Positions 33,839-42,363 of a stretch of DNA of 64,000 bases are shown here, in pieces. A program made the translations under genes and the position numbers. Below the pieces are notes generated by a model. The model saw nothing but the letters and a program-made list of their open reading frames with translations, made no database searches and was not told the origin of the DNA. The DNA is taken from assembly GCA_022846095.1 (NCBI GenBank), contig AP025583.1, positions 2,480,001-2,544,000 on the forward strand, given 5' to 3'. The stretch's first letter is position 1. The number at the start of each line of letters is the position of its first letter. This DNA comes from Oscillospiraceae bacterium. Its GTDB lineage: Bacteria; Bacillota; Clostridia; Oscillospirales; Oscillospiraceae.

Positions 33839-34903
33839 TTGCAGTACAAACGCGCCCGGGACTGGGGCCTCGCCCCCGGCGGCCTGCCCACGGGCCCCCT
33901 GAATAAAATCACCGACGTGCCCGGCGTGGCCGTGGGCCACTGCACCGTGGACACGCCGCAGCACAAGACCGGGGTGAGCGTGGTGCTCCCCTGCCCGGAA
34001 AATCCCTTCGTCCACAAGCTGCCCGCCGCCGCCTTCGTCCTAAACGGCTTCGGCAAGAGCGCCGGGCTGGTGCAGATCCGGGAGCTGGGCACGCTGGAGA
34101 GCCCCATCGCCCTGACCAACACCCTCAACGTGGGCCTGGTCCACGACGCGCTGGTGGAGTACCTGGCCCGCCGCTGCGCCGCGGACGGGGTGGATCTGCG
34201 CTCGGTGAACCCGGTGGTGTGCGAGTGCAACGACGCCGTCCTCAACGACATCGTCCACAGGGCCGTGGGCATGGACGAGGTGTTTTCCGCGATCTCCTCC
34301 GCCGGGCCCGATTTCGCGGAGGGGGACGTGGGGGGCGGCAAGGGCATGGTGTGCCACGGCCTCAAGGGTGGCATCGGCTCGGCCTCCCGGGTGCTGGAAG
34401 TGGGCGGGAAAACCTACACCCTGGGGGTGCTGGTGCAGGCCAACCACGGGGTGCTGGACGATTTGACCGTGTGCGGGGAGCGCATCGGCCCGGCGCTGGC
34501 CCGCCGGGTGGAGGCCGCCCAGGCCGACCAGGGCTCCTGCATCGCGGTGCTGGCCACCGACCTGCCCCTGGACGCCCGGCAGCTGGGCCGGGTGGCCCGG
34601 CGCCTGCCGGTGGGACTGGCCCGGCTGGGCTCCCACATCGGCCACGGCAGCGGGGAGGTCTTTTTGGCCTTCTCCACCGCCAACCCCTACGACCCCGGGC
34701 AGGCCGCGCCCGTGCGGCAGATTACGGCCTTCCGGGAGGACAGCCTGGACCTCCCCTTCCGGGCCGCCGCCGAGTGCGCGGAGGAGGCGGTTTTGAACTG
34801 CCTGCTCGCCGCCCGCACCGTCACAGGCTTCCGGGGGCGCACCGTGTACGCCCTCACCGACCTTTGGGCCCCCGCGGCGAAAGGAGGTCCCCATGCAGAA
34901 TAA
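33839..34903 (+). CDS. P1 (DmpA-type) self-processing peptidase
   Basis: A 354-residue N-terminal-nucleophile hydrolase of peptidase family S58. NKITDVPGVAVGHCTV at the start is diagnostic, and LKGGIGSASRVLEV holds the site where the chain cleaves itself before a Ser/Thr that then becomes the nucleophile. Family members are D- or beta-aminopeptidases and amidases. The start is probably the TTG at 33839, eight bases after GGAG; a TTG at 33821 would also be in frame. The 3' end overlaps the NSS transporter gene by 11 bases, suggesting that amino acids released by the enzyme, or its substrate, are moved by that transporter. Confidence 0.85.
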   Translation: MQYKRARDWGLAPGGLPTGPLNKITDVPGVAVGHCTVDTPQHKTGVSVVLPCPENPFVHKLPAAAFVLNGFGKSAGLVQIRELGTLESPIALTNTLNVGLVHDALVEYLARRCAADGVDLRSVNPVVCECNDAVLNDIVHRAVGMDEVFSAISSAGPDFAEGDVGGGKGMVCHGLKGGIGSASRVLEVGGKTYTLGVLVQANHGVLDDLTVCGERIGPALARRVEAAQADQGSCIAVLATDLPLDARQLGRVARRLPVGLARLGSHIGHGSGEVFLAFSTANPYDPGQAAPVRQITAFREDSLDLPFRAAAECAEEAVLNCLLAARTVTGFRGRTVYALTDLWAPAAKGGPHAE

Positions 34904-36215
34904 GAACCCCGGCCACGGCGGCAAATTCACCAGCTCCGTGGGCTTCGTCCTGGCGGCGGTGGGCTCCGCCGTGGGCATGGGCAACATCTGGCTCTTCCCC
35001 TACCGGGTGGGGCAGTACGGCGGTGGGGCCTTCCTGGTGCCCTACTTCCTCTTTGTGGCCCTGTTCAGCTACGCCGGGCTCTCCGGCGAATTCGCCCTGG
35101 GCCGCCTCACCGGCACCGGCACCATGGGCTCCTTCGACTACGCCCTGGGCACCCGTGGCAAAAAAGGCGGCAGGTATATCGGCGTGCTGCCCCTGCTGGG
35201 GGTGCTGGGCATCGCCATAGGCTACTCCGTGGTGGTGGGCTGGGTGCTGCGCTACGCCGCCGGGGCGGTCACCGGCTCGGCCCTCACCACCGACAGCCAG
35301 GCCTTCTTCGACGGCGTGGCAGTCTCCTTCGGCTCGGTGCCCTGGCACTTCCTGGCCATCGCCCTGACCGTGGGCATCGTCGTCTTTGGTGTGGCGGGGG
35401 GCATCGAGAAGATCAGCAAGTTCATGATGCCGGTCTTTTTCCTCCTCTTCCTCGTCATCGCCGTGCGGGTGGCCTTCCTGCCCGGCGCGGCGGCGGGATA
35501 CGCCTACCTGCTCAAGCCCGACTGGAGCTACCTGCTCCGCCCCGAGACCTGGGTCATGGCCATGGGGCAGGCCTTTTTCAGCCTGTCCATCAACGGCGCG
35601 GGCATGCTCATTTACGGCAGCTACATGAAGCGCTCGGAGGACATCGTGCGCCACTCGGCCATGACCGCCGTGCTGGACACCGCGGCCGCCCTGCTGGCGG
35701 GCTTCGCCATCATCCCGGCGGTCTTTGCCTTCGGCATCGAGCCCTCCTCCGGCCCCTCCCTCATGTTCGTCACCCTGCCCAAGGTATTCGCCCTCATGCC
35801 CGCCGGGCGGATTTTTGCGGTTTTGTTCTTCGTCTCGGTCTTCTTCGCGGGCATCACGTCCCTCATCAACATGCTGGAGGCGGTGGGCGAGGCCCTGGGC
35901 CGGGAGGCGAAGCTCTCCCGCCGGGCCTCCACCCTCATCGTGGGCGCGGTGGTCTTTGCCGTGTCCGTCTTTCTGGAGGCCCTGCCCCGCATGGGGGCCT
36001 GGATGGACCTCGTCACCATCTACATCGCCCCCTTCGGCGCGGTGCTGGGCGCGGTGTTCATCTACTTCGTGCTGGGCATGAAGGCCGCCAAGGCCGAGCT
36101 CAACCTGGGGCGAAGGCGCCCCCTGGGCCGCGCCTTCGCCCCCATCGCCTACTGCTATGTGGTGCTGGCCGCAGCGGTGGTGGTCCTGGGCATCTGGTAC
36201 GGGGGCATCGGATAG
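34893..36215 (+). CDS. NSS-family sodium-dependent amino acid transporter
   Basis: A 440-residue transporter with 11 to 12 hydrophobic segments. The first, FVLAAVGSAVGMGNIWLFPY (20 residues), holds the Na-binding, unwound-helix signature of the neurotransmitter:sodium symporter family, and GQAFFSLSINGAGMLIYGSY (20 residues) is TM6. Bacterial members take up amino acids such as Leu, Tyr or Trp with sodium. AAAGGAGG lies six bases before the ATG, within the end of the peptidase gene. Confidence 0.9.
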   Translation: MQNKNPGHGGKFTSSVGFVLAAVGSAVGMGNIWLFPYRVGQYGGGAFLVPYFLFVALFSYAGLSGEFALGRLTGTGTMGSFDYALGTRGKKGGRYIGVLPLLGVLGIAIGYSVVVGWVLRYAAGAVTGSALTTDSQAFFDGVAVSFGSVPWHFLAIALTVGIVVFGVAGGIEKISKFMMPVFFLLFLVIAVRVAFLPGAAAGYAYLLKPDWSYLLRPETWVMAMGQAFFSLSINGAGMLIYGSYMKRSEDIVRHSAMTAVLDTAAALLAGFAIIPAVFAFGIEPSSGPSLMFVTLPKVFALMPAGRIFAVLFFVSVFFAGITSLINMLEAVGEALGREAKLSRRASTLIVGAVVFAVSVFLEALPRMGAWMDLVTIYIAPFGAVLGAVFIYFVLGMKAAKAELNLGRRRPLGRAFAPIAYCYVVLAAAVVVLGIWYGGIG

Positions 36216-36239
36216 GTTTAACAGAGAAAGGAGCCAAAT

Positions 36240-36746
36240 ATGCCGTTGGTAATACGCAGGGCGGTCCGCGGTGATTACGCGGCGGTCCGCGCTTTGGAGG
36301 AGCTGGAATTCGGCGTTCACAGGCGGGCCAGGCCGGACTATTTTGAACCGCTGGAAAACAGCTACACAGAGGAAGAATTCGAGGAACTGCTGGCAGATCC
36401 CTGTCCGATCTGCTGGGTGGCGGTCCAAGACGAAACCGTCGTCGGGCTCTGCTTCGGGAAAATCGGGAAAACCGCCGGGAATCCGGTCTGTAAGTCCCGC
36501 CTGGTCGCGTTTATTCAGGATATTGTCACCTTGCCGGAATACCGGGGGCGGGGGATTGCAACCGCGCTTATGTCCAGAGCCCGGGAACAGGCGGTAAACG
36601 AGGGCGCGGCCAGCGTGGAGCTCTGTGTCTGGAGCTTCAACGCGGATGCCGTGCGGCTTTACGAAAAAATGGGTATGCGTGTCCAATACTACCGCATGGA
36701 GCAGGATTTATCGGCGGAAGACGCTGCGCACAGCTCCCATGTATAA
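36240..36746 (+). CDS. GNAT-family N-acetyltransferase
   Basis: A 168-residue GNAT. The acetyl-CoA loop is YRGRGIATALMSRA, preceded by QDIVTLPE, and the C-terminal part VRLYEKMGMRVQYYRME is the usual motif B. The acceptor is unknown. AAAGGAG lies eight bases before the ATG and the gene follows the NSS gene by 24 bases, so it is probably the third gene of that operon. A dispersed repeat begins immediately after its stop codon. Confidence 0.85.
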   Translation: MPLVIRRAVRGDYAAVRALEELEFGVHRRARPDYFEPLENSYTEEEFEELLADPCPICWVAVQDETVVGLCFGKIGKTAGNPVCKSRLVAFIQDIVTLPEYRGRGIATALMSRAREQAVNEGAASVELCVWSFNADAVRLYEKMGMRVQYYRMEQDLSAEDAAHSSHV

Positions 36747-36747
36747 C

Positions 36748-36850
36748 CGGCGGGCCGATTTGGGCATCGGCCCCTACGGTACGGGGATGGGACGGATTGC
36801 CGCGCTCCTGCGGCCCCACCGCCCCTTGTGCGTCTTATCCGCCTAAGCTG
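36748..36850. repeat. dispersed intergenic repeat, copy B
   Basis: GGGCCGATTTGGGCATCGGCCC-type hairpin (GGGCCGAT facing ATCGGCCC), the CGGTACGGGGATGGGACGG module and an ATTGCCGC half are the reverse complement of modules in copies C and D. It ends with GTCTTATCCGCCTAAGC (36832-36848), the shared end motif, followed by GTTGTTGC-type sequence that also recurs. Confidence 0.7.
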
Positions 36851-36908
36851 CAACAACGGCGCCTCATCCTGCGCATAAATTTTGTTATTTGTCCTTTTTA
36901 ACAAGTTG

Positions 36909-36942
36909 AGGGCGGGCGCGGCATTGCCGCGCCCGCCCTTTT
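36909..36942 (+). terminator. terminator before the 5'-nucleotidase gene
   Basis: GGGCGGGCGCGGCA pairs with its complement and runs into TTTT. It closes the NSS-GNAT transcript beyond repeat copy B. Confidence 0.85.
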
Positions 36943-37022
36943 GATGCTTTTTACCGATTTTCCCCTTCCATTTTTGACGGATTTGTGGCAGAATAGGGAG
37001 AGTATTGAGGAGGCGAATTACA

Positions 37023-39008
37023 GTGAAGCACGTTTGGAGGCGCCTCGGCGCGCTGCTTCTGTCCGTCCTGCTGCTGTGCGCGGCCCTAGGGAGCGCGGCG
37101 CTGGCCGACACGGCCGGGGACGGCGTCACGGCCACCATCCTGTTTACCCACGACATGCACTCCCACCTGCTGCCCGCGCCCAAGGAGGAGGGCGGGGAGT
37201 ACGGCGGCTTCGCCCGGCTCATGACCGCGCTGGAGGCCGAGCGGGCCATCTCCCGCCAGAACGGCGTGGCCTGCCTGACGGTGGACGGGGGCGACTTCGC
37301 CATGGGCACCCTGTTCCAGACCGTCTACACCTCCCAGGCCACCGAGCTGCGCTCCCTGGGGGCGCTGGGCTTTGACGCCACCACCTTCGGCAACCACGAG
37401 TACGAGTACCGGGCCGACGGCCTGGCCAAGATGCTGAACGCCGCCATGGCCAGCGGCGACCCCCTGCCCGCCATCGTCCAGAGCAACTATCTGCCCCCCA
37501 AGGAGGGCCAGGAGGGCTACGATGAGACCGCCCAGGCCGTCTGGGACGCGCTGGAGGCCTACGGTGTGACCGACTACACCATGGTGGAGAAGGAAGGGGT
37601 TCGCTTCGCGGTGTTCGGCGTGCTGGGCCAGGACGCGGACGACTGCGCCCCCATGTCCGGCATGGTCTTTGAGCCCATCGCCCAGGCCGCCCAGCGGGTG
37701 GTGGACGAGATCCGGGCCAACGAGGACTACGACTTCATCATCTGCCTGTCCCACAGCGGCACCAACCCCGACCCCAAGAAGTCGGAGGACGAGCAGCTGG
37801 CCAAGGCGGTGCAGGGCATCGACTTCATCGTCTCGGGCCACACCCACTCCACCCTGGCGGAGCCCAAGATCGTGGGCAACACGGTCATCGGCTGCGTGGG
37901 GGAGTACTGCAACAACCTGGGCAAGCTCACCCTGCACAAGAACGCGGACGGGACCAACACCGTGCTGGACTACCAGCTTATCCCCATCAACGAGCAGGTG
38001 AAGGACGACCCGGCCGCCGCCGCCAAGATCCAGTCCTACAAGGAGCTGGTGGAGCGGGACTACCTGGCCCAGTTCAACATGACCTACGACCAGGTGCTGG
38101 CCCGCACACCCTTTGCGTTCACCCCCATCTCCAAGTTCGCCGTGGAGCAGGAGGAGGACGGCCTGGGCAACCTGATCACCGACGCGTATATCTACGCCGT
38201 GGAGCAGGCCGAGGGGGGCAAGGGCGCGCCTATCACCGCCGCCTTCGTCAACTCCGGTGTCATCCGGGCCTCCTTCGCCCAGGGGGACATCACGGTGTCC
38301 GACGCGTTCAACGTCAGCTCCATCGGCTCCGGGGCCGACGGCTCGCCGGGCTACCCCCTCATCGACGTGTACCTCACCGGCGCGGAGCTGAAAAACGTCT
38401 TTGAGGTGGACCCCTCCGTGGGGCCCATCTTCGCCGGGGCCCAGCTCTACAGCTCGGGCGTGAGCTACAAGTTCAACATGCACCGGCTCATTTTCAACCG
38501 CACCTACGACCCCGCGCTGATGCTGCCCGACGGCACCCGCGCCCCGATTGAGGACGGCACCCTCTACCGGGTGGTGACCAACCTCTACTCCAGCCAGATG
38601 CTGGGGCTGGTCACCGACAAGTCCTTCGGCATCCTCAAGGTCACCCCCAAGGACGCCCAGGGACAGCCCATCACCGACTATGAGGCCCACATCATCCACC
38701 TGCCGGACGGCGGCGAGCTCAAGGAGTGGTACGCCGTGGCCACCTACCTGTCCTCCTTCGACAAGGAGGACGGCGTGTCCCAGGTGCCGCTGAAGTACGC
38801 CGCCCCCGAGGGGCGCAAGGAGCGCTCGGAGAGCCGCAATCCCATCGAGCTGCTCAAGCAGCCCCGGTGGACCACCGTCCTGGTCATCGCCCTGGTGGTG
38901 GTGCTCCTGGCGGTGGTGGTGCTGGTGGTGTGGCTCATCGCCACGCGCAAGCGCCGCCGTGGCCGCCGCAGGCGCAGTGCGGGCAGCTACCGCAGGTACA
39001 GAGGTTAA
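37023..39008 (+). CDS. surface-anchored 5'-nucleotidase family metallophosphoesterase
   Basis: A 661-residue exported protein. A signal peptide (about residues 1-30, ending SAALA) is followed by a calcineurin-like domain with the metal motifs FTHDMHSH, VDGGDFAMG, FGNHEYEY, LSHSGT and SGHTHS. A 5'-nucleotidase C-terminal domain (NLITDAYIYAVEQ, FVNSGVIRASF) follows, then one transmembrane helix (about 620-642) and an Arg-rich cytoplasmic tail. It probably hydrolyses extracellular nucleotides or phosphodiesters for salvage. The start is a GTG at 37023, nine bases after GAGGAGG. There is no LPXTG signal; the helix holds it in the membrane. Confidence 0.88.
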   Translation: MKHVWRRLGALLLSVLLLCAALGSAALADTAGDGVTATILFTHDMHSHLLPAPKEEGGEYGGFARLMTALEAERAISRQNGVACLTVDGGDFAMGTLFQTVYTSQATELRSLGALGFDATTFGNHEYEYRADGLAKMLNAAMASGDPLPAIVQSNYLPPKEGQEGYDETAQAVWDALEAYGVTDYTMVEKEGVRFAVFGVLGQDADDCAPMSGMVFEPIAQAAQRVVDEIRANEDYDFIICLSHSGTNPDPKKSEDEQLAKAVQGIDFIVSGHTHSTLAEPKIVGNTVIGCVGEYCNNLGKLTLHKNADGTNTVLDYQLIPINEQVKDDPAAAAKIQSYKELVERDYLAQFNMTYDQVLARTPFAFTPISKFAVEQEEDGLGNLITDAYIYAVEQAEGGKGAPITAAFVNSGVIRASFAQGDITVSDAFNVSSIGSGADGSPGYPLIDVYLTGAELKNVFEVDPSVGPIFAGAQLYSSGVSYKFNMHRLIFNRTYDPALMLPDGTRAPIEDGTLYRVVTNLYSSQMLGLVTDKSFGILKVTPKDAQGQPITDYEAHIIHLPDGGELKEWYAVATYLSSFDKEDGVSQVPLKYAAPEGRKERSESRNPIELLKQPRWTTVLVIALVVVLLAVVVLVVWLIATRKRRRGRRRRSAGSYRRYRG

Positions 39009-39016
39009 GCGATGCT

Positions 39017-39050
39017 GAGCGCCCCCGGACGGCCTGTCCGGGGGCGCTCA
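39017..39050 (+). terminator. hairpin after the 5'-nucleotidase gene
   Basis: GAGCGCCCCCGGAC faces its complement across GGCCT. The T tract is weak (AATCTGT), but the position fits a terminator. Confidence 0.7.
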
Positions 39051-39065
39051 ATCTGTCAAAAAAGT

Positions 39066-39098
39066 TTATCGGGTACCGGGATGGGACTGATTGCCACG
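39066..39098. repeat. fragment of the dispersed intergenic repeat
   Basis: GGTACCGGGATGGGACTGATTGCC-type sequence (core CGGGATGGGACTGATTGCC) matches the middle module of copies B to D. It is cut at 39099 by the 22-bp sequence shared with 15985-16006. Confidence 0.5.
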
Positions 39099-39351
39099 GG
39101 TCACCGAAGGTCTTCGTAAGCCCTTTCAGACTACCGAGCGTAAAATGGCCAATCGTGTCTGTTATGGCTACGATGTGCGACCCGAAGGTGACCTCACTGT
39201 CAACGAATCCGAAGCAAAAGCTGTATACACTGACTCGGTGCATCTGCAAAAGGCGATGGTTATCTACGGTACGCAGTTCCAAAACAGTGGCGAACTGGCA
39301 AAGGTACTCGTCAAGAATCACCATGACTCCATCATTTCTGCCGCAGTATAA
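39091..39351 (+). pseudogene. serine-recombinase remnant
   Basis: The conceptual product carries NRVCYGYDVRPEGDLTVNE followed by SEAKAV, which matches the start of the Recombinase domain of large serine recombinases (the xxYGYxxxxGxLxxNxxEA pattern). There is no resolvase catalytic domain before it and no zinc-ribbon or coiled coil after it. TEGLRKPF at its head is shared with the fragment near 16000. The 230 bases that follow (39352-39580) are AT-rich and show only broken frames. This is a scar of an integrated element. Confidence 0.6.
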
Positions 39352-39579
39352 TTGAATTAACAGAAAGTACAGTTTCATTTTGCGGGAAAGTTATTTCTCG
39401 GACTGTGAAGCATCTGTTTCGCACAACTATTTATTGAAAATTTGGCAACTCGGTTATGAGAAAAATACAGAAATGGCCTTGATTGAAATGGGCGGACGGT
39501 AGGGATAGTGCAAAAAATGATTTCAACTAATGAGCTTTGAACAAAAGATGCTGATTACTGAATCCGCGGAAGCTCACAA

Positions 39580-39615
39580 AAACCCGTGAAATCACATGAT
39601 TTCACGGGTTTTTTG
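39580..39615 (+). terminator. hairpin with T tract
   Basis: AAACCCGTGAAATCA faces TGATTTCACGGGTTT across two or three bases and is followed by TTTTT. Confidence 0.8.
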
Positions 39616-39619
39616 TAAC

Positions 39620-40336
39620 TTTCTCAAGGCCCGCCGGGCGAACTTCTGGCCCCAGAGCCGCGCGGTGCCGGCCACGGTCCGCCCCGGTCTTGCGCAACTG
39701 GACTGGCAGGGCTTGATCCATATTAACGCCCGCTGGACGGCGAAGGTTTCCGTGGATCCGGTGGCGCAGATACGGGAGACCGTCCAATATTTTCGAACCC
39801 GGCTGGCGGGTACTCACGATCTCCGGGAAAACGGCCCGCTCTTCTGGGATCTCATCCTGAAATGCGGCCTGCAGCGCTGGGACGACGACGATTGGGCGCT
39901 TTTGTTCCGGCGGCTGGCCATCTCCTTGCCATGGCCCCTGTCCACGCCGGTGGAATTTCATCTGGCGGCCCTGGACCGCCTGGACAACGAACTGATCCTC
40001 AACCTCTTTGGGGAGCAGATCCAATAGCTCCGCTTTCCCTACCCGGCTGCCGCCAAGCCGCAGGAGTTGCACCTCTATTTTTCGGACACCTTCTCCGCGC
40101 AGCGCGAGCGCGTTATCCTCCAGCTCTGGAGCGGTTTCGGGTTTTCCTGGAGCGCGAGGGCTCCGGCGTCCCTCTGCCGGAGGTCGGCAAAATCCCCTTC
40201 CGCCGATGGAACGTCTATCGCCAGAGGCCCCAGCTGTGCTACTCCCCGGTCTCTCAGAGCCTCCAGCAGAACGGCGGCGGCGCATTGGAGCCGGGCGATT
40301 TCCTGCAGTCCCTGCCGAATATGGCGGAGCAGTAGG
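39620..40336 (+). pseudogene. decayed gene for a conserved protein of unknown function
   Basis: An open frame to 40027 reads LIHINARWTAKVSVDPVAQI and later FWDLILKCGLQRWDDDDWAL (20 residues each), a fluent soluble protein. After an in-frame TAG at 40025 the same kind of sequence continues (LRFPYPAAAKPQELHLYFSD), then shifts frame near 40130 and resumes as PLPEVGKIPFRRWNVYRQ to a stop at 40336. No start codon with a ribosome binding site is seen. I read it as one gene with a stop codon and a frameshift. The family is not recognised. Confidence 0.55.
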
Positions 40337-40339
40337 GCG

Positions 40340-40720
40340 TCAGCGTCAGCACTATTCTGGTTGTGGAAGACAATCTGCTCAACCGGGAGATCATTGTGGA
40401 ACGCTTGGCTGCCGCCGACGCCGATGTAGATCCGGCGCAGGGCAGGAAAGCAGCTATGAAAAAGGTTTCCTCCTCGCCCGCATGATATAAGCAACTGGTC
40501 CTGATGGATGTTATAATACCCATCATGGCCTTTGTGCCGCGGTGTCGGCAATTCAGGCGCTGGAGCGGGGGAATGTCAAAACACTTCCCATCGTCGCCAT
40601 GTCGGCCACCGCCTTTGCAGACAACCGGCAAAAGGCTAAGTATGCCGGTATGAACGAGCATCTCGCCAAACCGATTGAAATTGGCCGGTTTTCTCGGTTG
40701 AATGAAACGGACTGGATAAC
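40340..40720 (+). pseudogene. decayed receiver domain (probably of a hybrid histidine kinase)
   Basis: ILVVEDNLLNREIIVERLAA opens a receiver domain. A TGA interrupts it at about 40481, LVLMDVIIPIM (phospho-acceptor Asp region) follows, a short deletion after the Met shifts the frame near 40530, and GLCAAVSAIQALERGNVKTL then PIVAMSATAFADNRQKAKYA and GMNEHLAKPIEI complete the domain. The kinase part is not found upstream. The two lesions make it non-functional. Confidence 0.75.
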
Positions 40721-40859
40721 ATACCTCCGCACGGGTAGTAGTTTCCTCTCTAGTTTCACATGTACGAGGGCTATCATTTTAAACAGAACACAAAACATAG
40801 CGCGCCGCCTGAGCGTACCCGCGTCGGTTTCGTATAAACACCCACGGCGCGCCGTCTCC

Positions 40860-42182
40860 CTACGTCATCTCCTCCGGGACGGTGGCGGTAGGCCCGGCCA
40901 CAATCATATTGGGCCAGCGGTCTTCCATGTACGCGTCCGTATACCGCCGGTCCAGGAACGCCTCAAAGGCGTTGGCGGGCTCCGGCTGGACGGCGCGGGT
41001 GTTGTAGCGCAGCATGGCGCCGCAGGTGAGGACGGCGTTGCAGGCCATGAACAGCACCACCACCCAGGTCAGGACCTTCCCGGCCACGGCGGGCAGCTTT
41101 TCAATGGCCCTCGACATGGGCGGATAGAGGATTTTAATCCAGACGACGGCCAGCACGCCCCAGAAGAAGCAGAACAGCACGTTGGTCCGGCCGCCGATAT
41201 TCAGCGGCATATGGCTGTAATCCCAAAAGACGGTGCCGAAGACCAGCTCGGTGAACACGCTGCACATGTACTCGTAGACGCCGCCGACGACGAACCCGGC
41301 CAGGAAGACGTAGCGGTCATTCTTTTCGGCCAGCCGTTGGAGCGTGACGGTGAGCACCACCGCCCCCAGCCCCCACACAAAGCTGAACGGCCCGTAGAGC
41401 ACGCTGGAGCGGCTCATCCAGGCCCCGCCCACCAAGCGGCAGTAAAGGGTCTCGATGATGTCGCCCAGCAGGGCGGAGGCCAGGAACACCCAAATGAGCT
41501 TGTCGAAGCACAGGCCCTTGGCAAAGGTGTACCCGCCCTGCTCGGCCCCATCCATCTCCCGGATGCCGGGATACGCCTTGTGCAGCCGCCTCCAGATGGC
41601 GTCGGAGAGCCGGGCGGCCATCTTGCTCTGCCGGCTCTTCTCCTGGCGGCGCCGGTACCCGGCGGCGTCGCCGGTGCGCACGGCATAGAGCACGGCGGTA
41701 AAGTCCACCGCGATCAGGGCCAGCGCCACCAGCACCGCAATCTGTTTCACAAGCGCTGGAACCAGCAGGAAAGCCCCCATCAGGAGGGGATGGACGACCA
41801 AGTAGATGAAGTAGTAGGCCCCGGCGATGACCGCGGAGGACAGGAGCCCTTTCCCGCTGCCGCTGAACAGGCGGGTTCGCTCCTCTCCCCACTGGAGCCT
41901 GGGGCTGAAGCGCTTCATGAGCTGATTGGACAGGCTCTCCGCCACCGAAACGACGATCAGGGTGACCAGGAACTGGAGGATATGGTTTCCGCCCAGCGGG
42001 GGCAGCACCAGGATCAGCAGGTCGAAGGTCACGCCGTAGCTCAGCAGCAGGGGCAGCGTGAGAAAGCCCCGGTTATAAAAGCGCCGCTTGGCGAGCGCAT
42101 AGTACCCCGCCTCTGCCGCCCAGCCCAGGACGGAATATAGGATCAGGTATACCCCCAAATCCACCCACGAGACATTTTCCAT
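40860..42182 (-). CDS. CmpB-family (ABC_trans_CmpB) multi-pass membrane protein
   Basis: A 440-residue membrane protein with about 11 hydrophobic segments. Two related halves are visible: LYSVLGWAAEAGYYALAKRR (20 residues) with RGFLTLPLLLSYGV, and LLGDIIETLYCRLVGGAWMS (20 residues) with SSVLYGPFSFVWGLGAV. This W-x-x-E...R-G-F-L/YGP pattern is that of the putative ABC transporter permease family ABC_trans_CmpB (PF06541), common in clostridia and without known function. No ATPase is adjacent. The C-terminal 60 residues are extracellular or soluble. AAGGAG lies about eight bases before the ATG. Confidence 0.75.
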   Translation of the reverse strand: MENVSWVDLGVYLILYSVLGWAAEAGYYALAKRRFYNRGFLTLPLLLSYGVTFDLLILVLPPLGGNHILQFLVTLIVVSVAESLSNQLMKRFSPRLQWGEERTRLFSGSGKGLLSSAVIAGAYYFIYLVVHPLLMGAFLLVPALVKQIAVLVALALIAVDFTAVLYAVRTGDAAGYRRRQEKSRQSKMAARLSDAIWRRLHKAYPGIREMDGAEQGGYTFAKGLCFDKLIWVFLASALLGDIIETLYCRLVGGAWMSRSSVLYGPFSFVWGLGAVVLTVTLQRLAEKNDRYVFLAGFVVGGVYEYMCSVFTELVFGTVFWDYSHMPLNIGGRTNVLFCFFWGVLAVVWIKILYPPMSRAIEKLPAVAGKVLTWVVVLFMACNAVLTCGAMLRYNTRAVQPEPANAFEAFLDRRYTDAYMEDRWPNMIVAGPTATVPEEMT

Positions 42183-42363
42183 ATGATTTACTTCTCCTTT
42201 TTACACTATCGTGTCCGCTCCGGGTGGCCCAATGCGTCCTGCGGCTCTTCGCGCCGCTGCAATGAGCGCATGTGGGGTCAAGGCATAACCGGGCCTCAGT
42301 GCAAATCCCCGGCCATGCAGAACGGCCGCCCGTTGGGCGGCCGTTCTAGCGTCGTCCGGTATC
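42183..42363. other. intergenic gap with a lysA-proximal hairpin
   Basis: AGAACGGCCGCCC faces its complement at 42319-42347, just beyond the lysA stop, with no clear U tract. It is likely the lysA transcript end. Nothing else is seen. Confidence 0.55.
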
